Shown here: positions 22,851 to 35,600 of the stretch, one piece after another
How positions within the stretch are numbered: the first letter of the stretch is position 1
How the letters are laid out: every line of letters begins with the position of its first letter
NCBI RefSeq assembly: GCF_040054535.1
Contig: NC_090796.1
Span: forward strand, 3,953,501 to 4,017,500
Reading direction: 5' to 3'
DNA from: Antennarius striatus
Taxonomy: Eukaryota; Chordata; Actinopteri; Lophiiformes; Antennariidae
Length of the DNA: 64,000 bases
The notes under the pieces: generated by a model
What the model was told of the DNA's origin: nothing
What the model saw: only the letters and a program-made list of their open reading frames with translations
Databases searched by the model: none
Program-made: the position numbers and the translations under genes

Positions 22851-25618
22851 TCAAAGTTCAACGACTTCATCCTCTGAATCACGGCTGTTGTCTAAAGAGT
22901 CTTCATCCTCATCCTCTCCATACTCGGCCTCGTCTTCCTGCCGCCTGCGTTGCTGAAGTTCCTCCAGCCCCAGAAAGCGCCTCAGCAATGCAGCCAATGC
23001 CTCCACATCACTGACAGACATCGGATGGGGCAGACAGACAACAGAGGTATAGTTTATTATCTCATATTCATGTGGACCACTGTTTTCATCTAATAATCAT
23101 TCAAATCCATACAACTGAGAGACATCTGTAGGTAAAAATATTAAAATCACTCCTGCTATCAAGATAATGAACTTATTTAATCTGAAGTAAATGTGATGAA
23201 AACAATAGAAGAAGTATACTTTATTGATTCCGCAAGGATCAGTCACTCAGGTTAGTATTTTTTAACAGTATACAGGCCCCCTGAACACAGCACACAATGG
23301 GGCCTGTAAGCATGCAGTTAATACATAAACATCAAATGACACACATTCAGCGGCAGCGGCTTCTGGAACGCGACCCAATTGAGCAGCTCGTAGGGGGGAC
23401 GGTGCCTTGCTCAAGGGTGCCTCGGCAGTGGCTGGGAGGTGAGCTGACACCTCCCACTGTCAGCCCACACTCCTGGTGGCATCATGGCGGGAGCGGGATT
23501 TGATCCATTGATGGCTGGGGCAATCGGTCTACGAGGCATCTGCTCTACCGCTGAGCCACTGTCACCCCAATAGTGAACATTACACATAAACACAAATATT
23601 TGCCATTATTTTGATTTTATGTCTACCTGAGGAGTTCTTTAAGCTAATTTTTGTTCTCAATGAGTTCCTGAAAAGAAAGTCTAGCTCTTAAGTTACTGTT
23701 GATCTGTTCTGTTCCCCAGCTAACATGACTGTGGTGTGGGGATCAGTTATCTTAACTACAATGATGACTGTAGTGCAAGTCCACCAAAATATCTGCAAAC
23801 AGTAAAACCAAAATGATAAGCTCAAGTGGCAGAAAAGGGTATAACCACATAATTGTATGTGTGGTTATTATTAGAGATGCCTTTCATAATACACAGATGT
23901 GATATTCACAGTGATGTAGTCACTGGGCCAGTGTGTAGAATTTAGAGGATTTATTAGTGTAAGTGTCAAATAATATGAACAATTAGGATTATTGGGTGGG
24001 TGATCGCCTAAAACTAAGAACACTTGTCTTTAACAAGCTTGAATTAGTCTATTTCATTTCTTTAAAAAAACAGTCAGTCCTCCTCCAAAGAGTTTGGCAT
24101 TTTGCATGGGCCTGTTTCTAGGTCAGAATAGAAAAACCAAACACTGGCTCATGAGATGTTCTTTCACATTTTTAAAAAATCCTTAAAATTGTGATTTGGT
24201 GACACAAGTCTGTTGGCAGTACAGTATGTTTTAGTTGTGCAACAACAAGAGTGCAGCTTCTATTATCGGCTTACCACACGTGGGAACAAACAAACCTAGA
24301 GCAGTCTTTAAGGAATCATGACGTTGTGTTTTGGTGAAAACTAAAATGTCATCTAGCAACATAATATTACAGACATGACTTTGACAGTAACAATTAAAAT
24401 ATAGATAAGCAACATTTTCATTGTTACTGTCAAAACAAGTTGCAAATGCATTAATTTGCTGATTGTGACTGAAATCAGGGCTTTAAAATCAAACAGATAC
24501 AACAAAACTAAAATACTACTTTTAATGTGATGGAGCTGTCACCTACCTACGTCCCCCCAGCGTGGCACTCTGGGTCAGGGGGTAGGAGAATCCTGCAGCA
24601 AGGCGCAGCATCAGGAGGTACCCCTTCCCCAAATAACGGACCTTCTCTTCCTGGACGCAGACGTCACACAGCTGTGCCAGATCCAACACAACTAAGACAA
24701 AAATTAAACATGAAGCTCTAATATCCTCACAAAACCAGTAGAAAGTACTGATGAGCAATCCACTCTGCAGTGTTCTACAGACCTTTTTCATGCCCCTTCC
24801 TCCACAAGGTCAAGACTAAAGTGTACAAGCTAAAGCTCTTGAGCTCAATCAAGTTCTTGGTTTTGTCAAACACGGCCTCCTCCCAGTCCTCCATGTTCTG
24901 CATGGCTACAAACACACAGCCAGTCACGTAGAAAAGCTTCCACAAGATGCTGTCTGTGTGATCCACACAAAAACAGAGTTACATTAAGGAAATGCAGAGT
25001 TACATGTATCAATAGTGAAAATAAATGAACAGATCATGTTCACTTTGTGCACCTGAGCTGTAGTACGCAGCTGCCACTCCCACAGATGCTATACCTGCAA
25101 TTAAAATGATTCACTTATTATTTCAGAGGCAGTATGGTGAGAGGACAAAGTTTGAAGATCTATAGAGTGGATGATGAATAGTTCAGCTTGTGATACGTTC
25201 AGATACGGGGGCTAAGTTTACACTCATGCTTGTTGGTTGGCTGGTTTGTGTTTTTGATGTATTTTCCGCACGATTATGCAAAAACTACTGAGCGTACTGT
25301 ATTCACGCAAAATGGGATGGGAGGATCAGCATTGGTCAGAGAGAACTAATTACCTATTTGGAGCTATTCCCAATAACTACGATTTTTCTTTCTGCTCACA
25401 TTTTCCCCAAATATACAAAAACTACTCAACAGAATTCCACAATATTTTATGGCTGTGTGGGATACGGGTCGAGTACTCACTCTTGTGTCTTTGTATTTTC
25501 ATAAGTGGATGTTGTATTACTTGTGCTTACCAACAAGAAGTGACCAGGAGCGAATGCCCGGGGTTCTTTTCAGGTGGAGCAGGGAGTCGCTGTGTTCCTC
25601 TATTGACATGTAGCCCAT
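22851..25618 (-). CDS. cybc1: CYBC1 (EROS), cytochrome b-245 chaperone 1
   Basis: Endoplasmic-reticulum chaperone needed for stable expression of the NOX2 (gp91phox)/p22phox heterodimer of the phagocyte NADPH oxidase; formerly C17orf62. Five coding exons on the minus strand: 25531-25618, 25053-25094, 24783-24953, 24547-24691 and 22851-23010. The total is 606 nt, 201 aa. The ATG at 25618 directly follows an acceptor (ctattcag), so the 5' UTR is in an upstream exon. Conserved blocks: LHLKRTPGIRSWSLLVGIAS, the hydrophobic segment from VGVAAAYYSS to LFYVTGCVFVAMQN, the motif MEDWEEAVFDK, then EEKVRYLGKGYLLMLRLAAG and SYPLTQSATLGGR. The C-terminus is strongly acidic (EYGEDEDEDSLDNSRDSEDE). Order and orientation beside HEXD and NARF match human 17q25. 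Confidence 0.95.
23215..23573 (-). mobile_element. tRNA-derived SINE (family 2) in CYBC1 intron 4
   Basis: Read on the minus strand, the head is ggtgacagtggctcagcggt with agagcagatg next (A-box TGGCTCAGCGG). A degenerate B-box follows, then a body with ggtgtcagctcacctcccag and ggcaccgtcccccctacgag. The tail matches the 3' end tttattgattccgcaaggat. The same family recurs at 35880, 53346, 56222 and 63118. Confidence 0.8.
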
Positions 25619-25619
25619 C

Positions 25620-27254
25620 TGAATAGAGGCAAAAATAAGAATCTTTTATTTAAACAAAAAGCATACTTTATTTATATTGTCCATGCCTTAATGGACCAAT
25701 TTGCCAAACAGGTTCTTCCTGATGCATTGTGGGTTCTGTCCATGCTGACAGATCACTCTAATTGTTCCTAGACTTCATGAGTATTTACTGATTTGTTGTC
25801 AGGCATTCTGACTATTTACAGAATTAAAAGCACGGAAATTTTCACTTATACTGAGTGCATGACTAACTCACTGCTAGATCCAACAGGGAAGAAGTCTTTA
25901 TGTACACTGGATCATCCCATGTCTTCATTCATCCTCAATCCATCATAGAAAATGACGTAAGTTATGTGACTATGTAGTGACTATAGGCTTTCTAGTTAGT
26001 GCAGCAACAGTGGCAAAGGTGTATTTATTAATGCCAGTGCTTTACTTCACATGGCATGGCAAAATATCCCATCCATAAAAAAGGCTTTCAAATATTTAAT
26101 AGAAATATGAATTTCATGTCATTACTAGCAAATATTAAGCACTTATAAAAGCACTGACTAAAAAAAGCCTTACTTTCTTAAAAATCTAACTTAAATATCT
26201 CAAAATTAGTATTACAATACAGCAAATGTGAGCCCAGGCACAGGAAACTATACAAAGCACTTGAGGAAGTGGGCCCTACCCTCAGCTCCCTTGTTGGTTA
26301 ATGCAGCTATTTGTAATGTAGTAATTTACCATTTACTGGTTGTTAATATATTGTCAGGGTTAGGGTTAACAGAAATATTTTGAGGATTGTCTACAGTTGC
26401 AAACGTGCTGTTATTAAAGAAAAGGATTGCTTTGGGTTTTTTTAAACACATTTCTATCCTTTGAGCAGAGATTCTAATTCATTACCGTGTTAGAGGTGGG
26501 AATCCCGTTTACATCTCGTTTATCGTTTACATCCAAACCAGCTCAATGGCTTCATATCACAATTAGTAAAATAAAGAACCAAGTAGATGTCTTTCATTTG
26601 GCGGACTTTAAAAACCCCAAACACAGTAAGGATGCTCTTGTTGGTGTTTGGCAGAACTGCTCAAACCTCCCTGTGTAACTACAACTGCGTGAAATATTTT
26701 AACAACACGTACCTTTTTTTCCCTAAATCACCTTGTGGATTTGGTAATAGAGTATTTATGAAATGAAACACATGCACAGAATCATAAGGAAGTTCTCTTG
26801 TTATTGCACCAGCAGTCGTGAACGGGTGACACTTCCTTCCGGAACCCGCCTGTTTACGTTCATTTCTGCCTTCAAAATAAAAGATTAAAACTATTCTACG
26901 TTACCGAAAATATGCCTTTTTATTATGTCCTGCTCCTACCGTATGGTCATTTCTATTTTACACAGGAAACAATTACACAAATGGTAATAAAGAAGGCTAA
27001 CTTTAACTTGTCCATTATCTTGACACTAATGACAAATATTTGTTCATATTTGGACATATACTTTGAAAAATCAAAACCGGCGAATTTTTCCGCCTCCAGC
27101 TAAGGATTTTATTGGAAACGATCATTTTTGGTTTTTAACGATTTACATTTCATTGAATGCGTCGCATAAAAAAATTAAATCTCAGGTGTTTATTTTAGAA
27201 TAATATTTAAACTATAAAATAGATGAAACAATTAAGCACTATTGATACTAAGGA
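25620..27254. other. CYBC1 upstream and 5' intron, no gene seen
   Basis: AT-rich sequence upstream of the first coding CYBC1 exon. It must contain the CYBC1 5' untranslated exon(s) and promoter, but no boundary can be fixed. Possible GC-richer promoter sequence lies near 26810-26870 (tcgtgaacgggtgacacttc). The small frames at 26487 and 26912 have no supporting signals. Confidence 0.5.
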
Positions 27255-27648
27255 TGAAGTGTTATAACAGAGTTGAGTAGAGAACCCTTAAGGAGGTTCC
27301 GTCGCACAGCACAGTGAGTACACAAAAACACAGAAAAAGCACACAGAAAGCACCAGCACATAGAAAATAGTACCAAGACCAAATAGAAAAGGTAATAAAT
27401 GACCCATCAAGAATATACAAATAGAAAGACATAAATAGGCATAGGAATAAAAAGGCATAAATAAACAGGCCTAATTAGGCATGGGTAAAGTGAAATATCT
27501 ATCGTGTTTGCATTGTTTTTGATGTATTATGTGTGTCATCCCTCAGCTCTCGTGTGGACTCTCTTCTTCTTCATGTTCCCCAGAGAGGAGTTGAGCAGTT
27601 TAATGACTCGGGGGATGAAGGAGTTCTTAATTCTGTTGGTCCTGCATG
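27255..27648 (-). mobile_element. Truncated LINE 3' end (copy A, minus)
   Basis: The reverse complement of this stretch matches the insert at 28684-29222. Both contain the C-terminal reverse-transcriptase region around catgcaggac and attaaactgctc, the tract atgaagaagaagaa, and a 3' UTR ending near gggttctctactcaa/ctctactct. This copy ends at an ATAATA microsatellite. It is a heavily 5'-truncated non-LTR element. Confidence 0.75.
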
Positions 27649-27710
27649 TTAATAATAATAATAATAATAACTAGAACCAAGGCAGTTGGAGACTGCAACA
27701 TTCCTCGACT

Positions 27711-27756
27711 TACCCTGACCTACTTTCAGGGTAAGGTCAGGGTACCCTGAAAGTAG
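27711..27756. repeat. Two overlapping perfect inverted repeats
   Basis: CTACTTTCAGGGTA (27720-27733) pairs perfectly with TACCCTGAAAGTAG (27743-27756). TACCCTGACC (27711-27720) pairs perfectly with GGTCAGGGTA (27735-27744). The two stems share bases and cannot form together. Confidence 0.85.
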
Positions 27757-27969
27757 TACCTAACTAGTGCATAGAGTAGTGCATATGGAGAATGCCAGTG
27801 ACCTTCTCCCTCACATCTATATCTTATCCGGTTCCTGATTGTACAAAAGTTGAAATTTGACTGTGATCTACTTTTGTCAATGTTAAGGTCATCATCTCAC
27901 TTTCATCCCCTTTGCCGCCCAAGTAACGTGCTTTTTGTTTCATCTTTCTATCTGCAAAAGTTGCAAAGA

Positions 27970-28134
27970 TATTTCATGGACAAATGAACGAACGAACCAA
28001 CAGACAAACAAACAAATGGACAGACGAACAAATGGACGGACGAACGAATGGACAGACGAACGAACGAATGGACGAATGTACGAATTGACGGACGAACACA
28101 ACGGTGATGTATTGACAATCGCAATACATCACCG
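27970..28134. repeat. GAAC/GGAC tetranucleotide array ending in a 13-bp hairpin
   Basis: From 27970 to 28100 there is a degenerate array of GAAC, GAAT, GGAC and AGAC units. Directly after it, CGGTGATGTATTG (28102-28114) and CAATACATCACCG (28122-28134) form perfect arms around a 7-base loop. Confidence 0.8.
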
Positions 28135-28367
28135 CTTTGAAGCAGGATGTAACAAGAATAATAATATTCTTCTTTTCCTATGTGCTTTTCCCTTCAGGGG
28201 TCGCCACTGCCAATCAGTTGCCTCCATCTAACCCTATCTTCTGCATCCTCTTCTCTCACACCTAGTACCTTCATGTCCTCTTTCACTTCACTCTTTCACT
28301 TCCTCTAGGCCTTCTGCCTGGCAGTTCAAAACTCACCATCCTTCTACCAATATATTCACTATCGCTC

Positions 28368-28527
<160 letters not shown>

Positions 28528-28547
28528 CTTTCCTTTCATTTTAACTG

Positions 28548-31380
28548 AAATTCTTCTACCACACATCACACCTGACACTTTTCTCCACCCATACCATCCT
28601 GCCTGCACACGCTTCTTCACCTCTTTTACACACTCTCCATTGCTCTGGACTGTTGACACTAAGAACTTAAAATCCTCCACCCTGTCCCATGGCCTCCTTC
28701 CCCCCTCCACAGCAGCAAAATGGCCCCTCAAACTGCTGGACATCATGGACAATGTCAGCCACCCTCGCACACCATTACCAACAACCAAAGAAGCCTCAGC
28801 AGCCAGAGGCTGTGCCTCCCAACATGCAGGACAAACAGACTTAAGAACCCGTTCATCCCCCAAGCCATTAAACTGCTCTACTCCTCTCTGGGGGAGATGA
28901 AGAAGAAGAAACTCCACACGAGCGCTGAGGGATGACCCCAAAAATACATCAAAAACAATGCAAACACTATAGACATTTCACTATACCCACACTTAACTAG
29001 GCCTGTTAATTTTTTTATTTCTATGTCTATTTATGATTTTCTATTTGTATATTCTTGATGGGTTATTTATTAATCTTTCTATTTGATGTTGTACTACTTT
29101 CTATGTGCTGGTGCTTCCTGTGTGCTTTTTCTGTGTTTTGTGTACTCACTGTCCTGTGTGCGACGGAGAAATTAATTTCCCTGATGGAACCATTTTAAAG
29201 GATAAATAAAGTTATACTCTACTCTGTACTCTTACGATCTCTTCTCCCTGTAACCTCACTCTTCCACTTGGGTCCTTTTCATTCACACTCATGTACTCTG
29301 TCTTACTGCGGCCAACTTTCATTTCTCTCCTTTCCAGGAAAAACTTCCACCTCTCTAGCTTCTCCACCACCTGTTCCCTGCTCTCACTACAGATCACAAT
29401 GTCATCTGCAAACATCATAGTACAATGAGATTCCTGTCTAACCTCATCTGTCAGCCTGTCCATCCCCATAGCAAACAAGAAAGGACTTAGACCCAATCCC
29501 TGATGCACCTCCACCTTGAACTCGTCTGTCACACCTACAGCACACTCACCACTGTCTTACAGTCCTCATACATGTCCTGCACCGCTCTAACATACCTGTA
29601 CTTTTCTGCCACTCCAGACTTCCTCATACAATTCCACAGTGCCTCTCTGGGCACCCTGTCATAAGCTTTCTCCAGATCTACAAAAACACAATGCAGCTCC
29701 CTCTGGCCTTCTCTGTACTTCTCTATAAAAATCCTCAAAGCAAATACTGCAACTGAAGTACTCTTTTTTGGCGAGAAACCACACTGCTGCTCACAAATGC
29801 TCATTTCTGCCCTTAGTCTAGCTTCAACTACTCTTTCCCATAACTTCATTGTATGGCTCATCAGCTTTATTCCTCTAGTTGCCACAACTCTGCACATCTC
29901 CTTTGTTCTTAAAAATGGGCACCAGCACACTTCTCCTCCATTCCTCTGGCATCTTCTCACTATCTAAGGTCCTGTTGAAAAATCCAGTCAGAAACTTTAC
30001 TGCCACCCCTCCAAGACACTTCCATACCTCCACAGGTATATCATCAGGACGCAGTGCCTTTCCACTCTTCGTCCTCTTCAATGCCCTCTTCACTTTATCC
30101 TGACTAACCTTTGCTACTTCCTGGTCCACAACAGCCACCTCTTCTAGTCTTTGTTCCCTCTCATTTTCCACATTCATCAACTCTTCAAAGTACTCTTTCC
30201 ATCTTCCCATCACACTACTGGCACCTGTCAATAGACTTCCATCCCTATCATTAATTACCCTAACCTGCTGCACGTCCTTCCCATCTCTGTCTCTCTGTCT
30301 TGCTAACCTGTATAGATCAGTCTCTCCCTCCGTACTGTCCAACCTAGCATACAAGTTATCGTAAGCCCGTTGTTTGGCCTTTGCTACCTCTACTTTCACC
30401 TTACACTGCATCTCCCTGTACTCCTGTCTACTCTCCTCAGTCCTCTCAGTGTCCCACTTCTTAGCTAACCTCTTTCTCTGTATACACTCCTGTACCTCCT
30501 CATTCCACCACCAAATCTCCTTATCTACTTTCCTTCCAGATGACACACCAAGTACTCTCCTACCTGTCTCCCTGATCACATTAGCTGTATTTGTCCAGTC
30601 ATCTGGAAGCACTTCCTGACCACCCAGAGCCTGTCTTAACTCCTTCCTAAAAGTCGTGCAACACTCTTCCTATTTCAGCTTCCACCATTTCGTCCTCTGC
30701 TCTGCCTTTGCCCTCTTCATCTTCCTCACCACCATAGTCATTCTACACACCACCATCCAATGCTGTTTGGCTACACTCGCCTACCACTGCTTTGCAGTCA
30801 CTGATCTCCTTCAGATTACATAGTTTACACAAGATGTAGTCTACCTGTGTGCTCCTACCTCCACTTTTATAGGTCACCCTATGTTCCTGCTTCTTCTGGA
30901 AGAAAGTATTCATTATAACCGTTTCCATACTTTTTGCAAAGTCAAAGCCAGCTTACATCCTATACTGTGGAGCATACCCACGAACAACATTGAACATCAC
31001 GTCTTTGATTTCTAGCTTCAGACTCATCACTCCATCTGACACTCTTTTACCTCCAGGACATTCTTAACAAACTCCTCCTTCAAGATAACTCCTACACCAT
31101 TTCTCTTCCTATCTACACCATGATAGAACAACTTGAACCCTGCTCCTAAACTTCAGGCCTTGCTACCTTTCCACCTGGTCTTCTGGACACACGGTATGTC
31201 TACCTTCCTCCTCAGCATCATGTCAACCAACTCTCCACCTTTTCCTGTCATAGTTCCAACATTCAACATCCCTACTCTCAGTCCAATACTCTTAATGTTC
31301 CTCTTCTCTCTCTTCCTACAAACACACTTTCCTCTTCTCCTTCTTCAATCAAGAGTGTTCCAATTTCCACTGGCACCCTG
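28548..31380 (-). pseudogene. RTE LINE ORF (endonuclease + reverse transcriptase), broken
   Basis: The frames run from about 31380 down to 28548. The endonuclease start reads IGLRVGMLNVGTMTGKGGEL, later GRSTQVDYILCKLCNLKEIS near 30800. The linker and reverse transcriptase are in frames at 29875-30612 (245 codons), 29535-29960 and 29212-29532. RT motifs seen: RSVLVPIFKNKGD, YRGIKLMSHTMKLWERVVEARL, FVDLEKAYDRVP, QGLGLSPFLFAM and the catalytic box MFADDIVI. Stops and frameshifts break it at several points (for example near 29540, 29900 and 30680), and the LINE insert and microsatellite remove the C-terminal part. Confidence 0.85.
28684..29222 (+). mobile_element. Truncated LINE 3' end (copy B, plus) inside the RTE element
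   Basis: Comparison with the RTE copy at 62540-62570 shows uninterrupted RTE sequence there, so this block is an insertion. It carries the C-terminal tail of another reverse transcriptase ([20 protein letters not shown] after allowing a frame change), then a 3' UTR ending aaaggataaataaagttata. It is the inverted partner of 27255-27648. Confidence 0.8.
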
Positions 31381-31572
31381 TAGGTGAACAGCACCGATGG
31401 CGGTCATTGTTAACCCGGTCCTCAATCAATACAGTATGGAAGTCATAGATTTGATTCGCATGTTTGATTTGGTGACAGTTTTACATCGGATGCCCTTCCT
31501 GACACCACCCTCTGTATTTATCCAGGCATGGGACTGGCACAATAAAACGCTGGCTTGTGCCCTCTTGCAGCT

Positions 31573-31576
<4 letters not shown>

Positions 31577-31637
<61 letters not shown>
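31577..31637. repeat. (AAT)n microsatellite at the LINE 5' edge
   Basis: About 60 bp of pure AAT trinucleotide directly abutting the 5' end of the RTE element. Confidence 0.98.
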
Positions 31638-31638
<1 letters not shown>

Positions 31639-31676
31639 TATTGTAATGTCTGATCTTTTACTGAGGCGGGATCAAT

Positions 31677-32045
31677 TGACGTCATCGTCCTTTCGTCCAA
31701 TCAGAGGCAGAGTACGCAAAGGCTGCGCGTCAGCGTCAGATCTCTACTTGATGTGACGCTGACGCATGCGCATGTCTGCTTGTTTCACCGGGTACTCAAT
31801 GAAGACGGACGGACGTAGACATGAGTGATTGGAATATTAGGAGCCCTGACGCTTTTCAGTGCCCAGGTTTTTCCACTGCGGCGTAACCGCGAAGCTTTAA
31901 GCTAGCAGATGAACGCCTGACCCCGACGAGTCGTCCAGGAGCTGGGACGACCGAACCGTCCCGCGTATCGGTGCTGCTGTTTCTGATGTCCTCCGCTGGT
32001 TTTGCATGCCTTTGTCTGAAAGAGCATTTGAATAGAAGAGGGCCG
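31677..32045 (+). promoter_or_regulatory. NARF promoter and 5' untranslated exon
   Basis: A GC-rich block starting with a perfect CRE (TGACGTCA, 31677-31684), then CCAAT (tccaatcag, about 31696). A 12-bp perfect inverted repeat GCGTCAGCGTCA (31727-31738) / TGACGCTGACGC (31754-31765) runs into an NRF1-like CGCATGCGCA (about 31763-31772). A splice donor (gggccg before gtgagt) at 32045/32046 suggests a non-coding first exon that joins the acceptor at 32618. Confidence 0.65.
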
Positions 32046-32634
32046 GTGAGTTACCTTAAAATTCGACCTTGCGTGGTAGCAAGCAGTTTAAATGTCCTGT
32101 TAAACCGACAGTGAGTTGACTGAGTTACCCTTGATCAGGAGATTAGCTTTCACTGCTGCAGCAGAATGAAATAGCATTGAAGTTAACGCATATAATATTA
32201 CTGCATACATTTTAACAGAAGCCCGATTTTATATCTACAAGACAGTCACCACAGAGGTGGTTTTAGGTTTTATAGGTTTTGAAACAAAAATGATAGTTTT
32301 CAATCCAGGCTTTAGGATGGCTAAGGTGATGTAACATGTGACTGTTTTTTTGTGCGCTGTGTGTAATGTACATTATCTATTTAAATTGTAATGACAGCAT
32401 ATGGTTTGTGCATACTGCCAGTTTTTCCCTATTATAGAGCTGTTAGATTATGGTAAGCATGCTGATTGTGGTAGGAAAAGTGGGGGGTTGAGAGAAGCCG
32501 TAGCCTGCAGACACATCATCATCATACTAGTGCTTCAGACAGAACATGCTGTGAAGAAATGATCAACACATTGGAAGCTAATGGTGCTCTCACCTATATA
32601 TGATCTGTACATATGCAGATCACAGCCAAGTAAA

Positions 32635-35600
32635 ATGTCAGAGATCATCATATCAAAGCGCAAGGAGAAGTGTGAGAACTGCACCAAACAGGTACTTAAT
32701 TACATATCGACCTGCAGTGTCTCTTTTATTCTAATTCCATTCTGCTCATGCAGTCGTCAGTTTTGACTTGCTGTCTTCACTCTCAGTGCAACAAGAAACA
32801 GAGCAATGACAGCGCCAACTTGCTCCAGGACCGAGGTGACGGCAATGAGCAGGTAATTCTGTTTACAGTGTTGTGTCATTGATTATCAAATGATTTATAA
32901 AAATGTATCACTAGTAGCTTGTTTGCTCTGAACTAACCCCACAGCACGGGTCAAATTTGTTGAGAGGAACTATTCAGATTGTGAAACCAGTTGTGTGAGA
33001 AGCTTTCACAGTATTGAAAAACAACCATGGGTTATGTGAGAAGTGTCTCTTGTGGGTTACAAAACAGCTGAAAGCAACGTCATTTGTCACAGATTGTATG
33101 TTACGTTTATTGGCAAAGCAGAACTTTGCTGCCATCTCAAAATTATTCAAACCCCTGGCTCAGTCACCTAAAATGCAGCATTCACACCTGAATGCAGCTC
33201 AGGGCAGGACGACTTCCCTCTGGATTGTAGCGACTCCTAACAGGACTTGTCCTGGTAGTTTTGGTCATTTGTCTGTTTTCTACTCCAGTCCGGAGTCTGA
33301 CTGGACTCTGTATCAGTCAGAATTGAAGAAGGCTCTTGAATGGGAGGAGAAACATCTTCAAATTCCAGTCCAGTTAATTTTTTTTTTTTGCGCTTCTTGT
33401 TTTAATTTGACCTGGATGATTGAGAAGCTCCATCATCAGGGGCACATGTCAGCAAAGCAGATGTTGTTATTTTGCCAGTAAAAATAAAATGATGGGGGTT
33501 AGGATGATTAGTTTTTCTTTATATTTTTAATCCCATAAGAATTAACTGGCGTACCTGTTGAATTTTAGCATTAGTATCTTTTGGAAACCCTCTTTTTAAC
33601 CACATTATTTTTCCCCTAAGCTCCAAGAGGGATTCCAGCTGCAGCTGAGTGCCTGCCTGTCCTGCGATGGCTGCCTGTCAGAAGAGGAGACGCTGAAGAT
33701 ATCGCAGCAAAACCTGGAAGCCGTGCAGAGAGTTCTCCTTCTCAATAAGGTGCGATGTTCAGCTGCTTCTGAGATACGGGGAAGTCAGTGTTTTCTCATT
33801 TTGAGCCATGCCTTTTCAGTGATTGTTTCTCCATCTTCTCTCTGTCAGAAGTGTGATGTGTCAAAGCACAAAGTGTTGGTCGCGTCCATCTGTCCACAGT
33901 CTCTGCCTTTTTTTGCGGTCAAGTTTGGTCTGGATGTCACAGAGGCCGCACATAAACTCTGTGGCTTCCTCAAGAGTTTAGGTGAGCGAACAGGATTCGT
34001 GCCACAAGGCTTAGACATGTCTGATGTGTCTGTTGTTGGTCTGTAGAAGCTTCTGACGACCTATCGGCGTGTGTCCCCTGCTTTCGTCTGCAGGAGTGCA
34101 GTATGTGTTCGACACCACTCTGGCTGCAGGCTTCAGCATCTTGGAGAGTCAGAAGGAGTTTATTCAGAGATACAGGAGGAAGCACCATGACTCACACGCC
34201 TTACCCATGTTCACCTCCTCCTGCCCGGGTAAGACTCCCTCTCTCCTCAGCCCTTCTATCCAACCTCTTAACATTGATGTTCTCCCGTCAGATGGATTTT
34301 CCTGGTAGCTGAATCACTCTAATGTAATTTTTACCCCTCCCCCCTGTGGCTTATCCATTTTCTTACTCTATTAACAGTTGATTTGCATGCAGTGTGCAGA
34401 AAAGGAGGAGGCACGGCTTGTTTTAAAAGCAAAGATAGCAGTAGTGTGCTGGTGAAGAAAGATAGAACACTCGTGTTGCACCACTCCCTTCTCCAGAGAT
34501 AGACAAAGCTAGAGTTAAGGGCTCTGTTCCATTCTGTGAGGCTGTAGGGTTGACTTTTGTTACTTTAAGTGTTCCATTGGAGAACTAAAAATTTTGGTGA
34601 AGTGGATTCTATTTCCACATCTTTCATTTCTTGGCCAATCATTTCCATTTCAATTCATTTAATTCCAATCAATTATTTCTCTGTAATATCCAAAAACCTT
34701 CACCTTTTCAAGGGACAAAAATTACATCTTAAAATGATTCGCCAAGAGTTCAATGTCATATGTTGCATATGTGATGCTATGATGGACATAAACCACAAAT
34801 CATCACAGTTAAACAGAAACATTGCTGTTATTTTAATGGACAATTGTCATGAAAGCCAGATTGTTGATCAATAGCAACATAAACAAATCAGAATGGGATT
34901 ATGTTTGTCATAGGTTCAGAATCTCATTTTACAAATGGACAATTCTACCAGTTTGATTAAGCTGAACTGGACGCTGTAGAGCTGAAAGCTCGTCAAATTG
35001 TAGGCATTTTATTCAGCTGTTTAGTGGCTAATTTTACCAGTATGTGTCTTAAAGGGTGGATCCGCTATTCGGAGAGAGTCCTGGGCAGTCTGGTCACCCC
35101 TCATATTTGCACAGCCAGGTCTCCTCAGCAGATCATGGGCTGTCTGGTCAAAGACTACTTCTCTAAGCAGCAGGTAAGCGTTCACTGTCGCAACAGTCGA
35201 TGAATTTACTTGGTTGGTTGTAGCACTACACATTTTCTACAGCAATTGTTTATATTGTAGTAGTCATTTTAAAATCTGGAGGGAACAGATTAAGGAAGTA
35301 GAATACGGTGAAAAATGAAAGCTCTAAATCAGTGTAGCTCCAGTAAGGAAGATATAAATACTTCACACCCCAGAAAAGAATCTGGCTCATTATGTGTTTT
35401 TTTCTTCCTTCTTCCTACTTTGACAGAAGCTGAGTCCAGAGAAAGTCTACCATGTGTTGGTGGCTCCCTGTTTCGATAAGAAGCTGGAGGCTGTCAGAGA
35501 GGAGTTTTACAACAGCCTGCTGGAGACTAGAGACGTGGACTGTGTCCTCACCTCAGGTTCGCCCCACGGTGTCTCCCATGCTAAGAGAAATTGTGTTGAG

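Noticed and set aside
23500-23573. Possible tRNA gene on the minus strand
   Set aside because: A- and B-box-like text is present but the cloverleaf does not close, and the same unit recurs as a SINE head at several places.
33014-33481. 155-codon frame in NARF intron 3
   Set aside because: Within an intron flanked by well-supported exons; it overlaps a dispersed repeat and shows no domain or splice signals.
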